NCBI RefSeq assembly: GCF_041817755.1
Contig: NZ_JBGYBX010000031.1
Location: 1-15,678 of the forward strand
Direction of reading: 5' to 3'
DNA from: Glaesserella sp041817755
GTDB lineage: Bacteria > Pseudomonadota > Gammaproteobacteria > Enterobacterales > Pasteurellaceae
Length of the DNA stretch: 15,678 nucleotides
Below are positions 13,412 through 15,678 of the stretch, one piece after another. Within the stretch, counting starts at the first letter, position 1; each line of letters begins with the position of its first letter. The notes beneath the pieces are model-generated. The model saw only the letters and a list, made by a program, of their open reading frames with translations. It did not search any database and was not told where the DNA came from. A program made the translations under genes and the position numbers.

Positions 13412-15514
13412 ATGGCTCGTACAACTCCCATTGAGCGCTATCGTAATATCGGTATCAGCGCTCACATCGACGCAGGTAAAACAACTACCTCAGAGCGTAT
13501 CCTTTTCTATACAGGTGTAAGTCACAAATTAGGTGAAGTACACGATGGTGCAGCGACGATGGACTGGATGGAACAAGAACAAGAGCGTGGTATCACCATC
13601 ACCTCTGCTGCAACAACAGCGTTTTGGTCCGGTATGTCTAAACAGTACCCGCAACACCGTATCAACGTTATCGATACTCCGGGACACGTTGACTTTACTA
13701 TCGAAGTAGAACGTTCCATGCGTGTTCTTGACGGTGCGGTAATGGTTTACTGTGCGGTTGGTGGCGTTCAACCACAATCTGAAACTGTATGGCGTCAGGC
13801 TAACAAATATGAAGTTCCGCGTATTGCGTTTGTTAACAAAATGGACCGTACCGGTGCAAACTTCCTACGCGTAGTTGAACAAATCAAAACCCGTTTAGGC
13901 GGTAACTCTGTTCCGCTCCAACTTCCAATCGGCTCAGAAGAAAATTTCAAAGGTGTGGTTGATCTTATCAAAATGAAAGCAATCAACTGGAATGAAGCTG
14001 ACCAAGGTATGACATTTACATATGAAGATGTTCCGGCTGATATGTTAGCGGCGTGTGAAGAATGGCGCGGCAACTTAGTTGAAGCGGCTGCGGAAGCTTC
14101 AGAAGAATTAATGGAAAAATTCTTTGCAGGTGAAGAGTTAACTGAAGAAGAGATCAAAACCGCATTACGTCAACGCGTATTAGCAGGTGAAGTAATTCCT
14201 GTTTGCTGTGGTTCTGCATTTAAAAATAAAGGTGTTCAAGCAATGCTTGATGCGGTAATTGACTACTTACCGGCACCAACGGATATTCCGGCAATCAAAG
14301 GTATTAATGAAGATGAAACTGAAGGTGAACGTCATGCAAGCGATGATGAACCATTCTCTTCATTAGCATTTAAAATCGCGACTGACCCGTTCGTAGGTAA
14401 CTTAACCTTCTTCCGTGTGTACTCAGGTGTGGTGAATTCCGGGGACACCGTTTACAACTCAGTCAAACAAAAACGTGAACGTTTAGGTCGTATCGTTCAG
14501 ATGCACGCTAACAAACGTGACGAAATCAAAGAAGTTCGTGCGGGCGATATCGCAGCGGCAATCGGCTTAAAAGATGTCGGTACGGGTGATACATTATGTG
14601 CAATCGAAGCGCCAATCATCCTTGAGCGTATGGAATTCCCGGAACCGGTAATCTCTGTAGCGGTAGAGCCGAAAACAAAAGCCGACCAAGAAAAAATGGG
14701 CTTAGCGTTAGGTCGTTTAGCGCAAGAAGACCCTTCATTCCGTGTTCACACCGATGAAGAGTCAGGTGAAACCATCATTTCAGGTATGGGTGAGTTACAC
14801 TTAGACATCATCGTTGACCGTATGAAACGTGAGTTCAAAGTGGAAGCAAACATTGGTAAACCACAAGTATCTTACCGTGAAACTATCCGTACTCGTGTTA
14901 ATGATGTTGAAGGTAAACACGCGAAACAATCAGGTGGTCGTGGTCAGTACGGTCACGTTGTTATCGACTTATATCCATTAGATCCAGAAGGTCCAGGATA
15001 CGAGTTCGTGAACGAAATCAAAGGTGGTGTAATCCCTGGTGAATATATCCCTGCAGTTGATAAAGGTATCCAAGAACAACTTAAATCTGGTCCATTAGCT
15101 GGCTACCCAGTAGTGGATTTAGGTGTACGTTTACACTTCGGTTCATACCACGATGTTGACTCATCAGAATTAGCGTTCAAATTAGCAGCGTCATTAGCGT
15201 TTAAAGCAGCGTTCGCTAAAGCAAACCCGGTTCTACTTGAGCCAATTATGAAGGTAGAAGTTGAAACTCCACCAGATTATGTTGGTGACGTAATTGGTGA
15301 CTTAAGCCGTCGTCGTGCTATGGTAAACGGTCAAGAAGCGAACGAGTTCGTTGTTAAAATCAATGCTGAAGTTCCACTTTCAGAGATGTTTGGTTATGCA
15401 ACGGACTTACGTTCACAAACTCAAGGTCGTGCATCATACTCAATGGAACCGTTAAAATATGCTGAAGCTCCAACAAGTGTTGCTGCTGCAGTTATCGAAG
15501 CGCGTAAAAAATAA
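13412..15514 (+). CDS. fusA: Translation elongation factor G
   Basis: EF-G is the GTPase that drives ribosomal translocation and, with RRF, ribosome recycling. The 700 residues carry all GTP-binding motifs: AHIDAGKTT at 17-25, RGIT at 59-62, DTPGH at 88-92, NKMD at 142-145 and GSAF at 267-270. Domains II to V follow to the C-terminal SYSMEPLKYAEAP. AAGGTAA lies a few bases before the ATG. It is the third str gene, 91 bases after rpsG. Length (E. coli 704) and motifs exclude the RF3 and tetracycline-protection relatives. Confidence 0.99.
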   Translation: MARTTPIERYRNIGISAHIDAGKTTTSERILFYTGVSHKLGEVHDGAATMDWMEQEQERGITITSAATTAFWSGMSKQYPQHRINVIDTPGHVDFTIEVERSMRVLDGAVMVYCAVGGVQPQSETVWRQANKYEVPRIAFVNKMDRTGANFLRVVEQIKTRLGGNSVPLQLPIGSEENFKGVVDLIKMKAINWNEADQGMTFTYEDVPADMLAACEEWRGNLVEAAAEASEELMEKFFAGEELTEEEIKTALRQRVLAGEVIPVCCGSAFKNKGVQAMLDAVIDYLPAPTDIPAIKGINEDETEGERHASDDEPFSSLAFKIATDPFVGNLTFFRVYSGVVNSGDTVYNSVKQKRERLGRIVQMHANKRDEIKEVRAGDIAAAIGLKDVGTGDTLCAIEAPIILERMEFPEPVISVAVEPKTKADQEKMGLALGRLAQEDPSFRVHTDEESGETIISGMGELHLDIIVDRMKREFKVEANIGKPQVSYRETIRTRVNDVEGKHAKQSGGRGQYGHVVIDLYPLDPEGPGYEFVNEIKGGVIPGEYIPAVDKGIQEQLKSGPLAGYPVVDLGVRLHFGSYHDVDSSELAFKLAASLAFKAAFAKANPVLLEPIMKVEVETPPDYVGDVIGDLSRRRAMVNGQEANEFVVKINAEVPLSEMFGYATDLRSQTQGRASYSMEPLKYAEAPTSVAAAVIEARKK

Positions 15515-15531
15515 TTTTTAACTTACAAACT

Positions 15532-15554
15532 CCGTAGCACATATCGTGCTACGG
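15532..15554 (+). other. Intercistronic hairpin fusA-tuf
   Basis: CCGTAGCAC (15532-15540) pairs perfectly with GTGCTACGG (15546-15554) around ATATC. Only ATTTC follows, so termination would be weak. It sits just before the tuf Shine-Dalgarno AAAGGA. Confidence 0.65.
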
Positions 15555-15581
15555 GATTTCATCAACAAAGGAAACTTTACA

Positions 15582-15678
15582 ATGGCTAAAGAACAATTTA
15601 ATCGTGGCGATAAAGTCCACGTAAACGTAGGTACTATCGGTCACGTTGACCACGGTAAAACAACCTTAACCGCAGCAA
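15582..15678 (+). CDS. tuf: Translation elongation factor Tu, N-terminal part only
   Basis: EF-Tu delivers aminoacyl-tRNA to the ribosome. The window edge cuts the gene after 32 codons. GTIGHVDHGKTTLTAA gives the first GTP-binding motif (G-x4-GKT, around residues 20-27) and fixes the identity. AAAGGA lies about 9 bases before the ATG. It is the fourth str gene, where E. coli has tufA. The first residues, MAKEQFNRGDKVHVNVG, differ from the MSKEKFERTKPHVNVG I expect in gammaproteobacteria by one extra residue and the loss of the Pro. Confidence 0.95.
   Translation, partial: MAKEQFNRGDKVHVNVGTIGHVDHGKTTLTAA

Overview
The window is chromosomal DNA from a member of the Pasteurellaceae. The best clue is the repeated short motif ACAAGCGGT(C/G), the Actinobacillus pleuropneumoniae-type DNA uptake signal. 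It occurs at least ten times, singly inside genes and as inverted pairs between them. The proteins agree: SprT, CysK, RNase R, MetJ, PanF, HemH and the str operon all look gammaproteobacterial, and CysK, RNase R and MetJ resemble Haemophilus or Escherichia orthologs closely. Species cannot be settled from the sequence alone; the Actinobacillus/Mannheimia/H. ducreyi side of the family fits the uptake-signal type.

Layout. Positions 1-164 hold a foldback repeat. Then come, leftward on the minus strand, fhuC (ferric hydroxamate ABC ATPase, with a probable Fur box), sprT (zinc protein) and a T2-type ribonuclease (rna); rna and sprT overlap at a TAATG junction. cysK (cysteine synthase) diverges from rna and meets, at a bidirectional terminator, a small outer-membrane barrel gene that lies downstream of rnr (RNase R), both on minus. 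Divergent from rnr is metJ, the methionine repressor, preceded by a tandem met-box array over its own promoter. Next are yhdT-panF (membrane protein and sodium/pantothenate symporter, overlapping), then convergent pepO (M13 lipoprotein peptidase) and hemH (ferrochelatase) on minus. The right quarter is the str operon on plus: rpsL, rpsG, fusA and the first 32 codons of tuf, driven by a strong sigma-70-type promoter at 12257-12285.

Function. Most genes are housekeeping: translation (S12, S7, EF-G, EF-Tu), RNA turnover (RNase R, RNase T2), sulfur amino acids (CysK, MetJ), pantothenate uptake, and iron/haem (FhuC, HemH). All named genes look intact, except tuf, which the window edge cuts.

I found no unknown multigene system, phage, CRISPR array, tRNA or rRNA. 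The points worth a second look are regulatory or structural: the met-box array that could be mistaken for a terminator, a hairpin plus T-run at the very start of the str transcript, hairpins in every str intercistronic gap, inverted uptake-signal pairs between divergent promoters, the nested foldback element at the left edge, and an unusual EF-Tu N-terminus.
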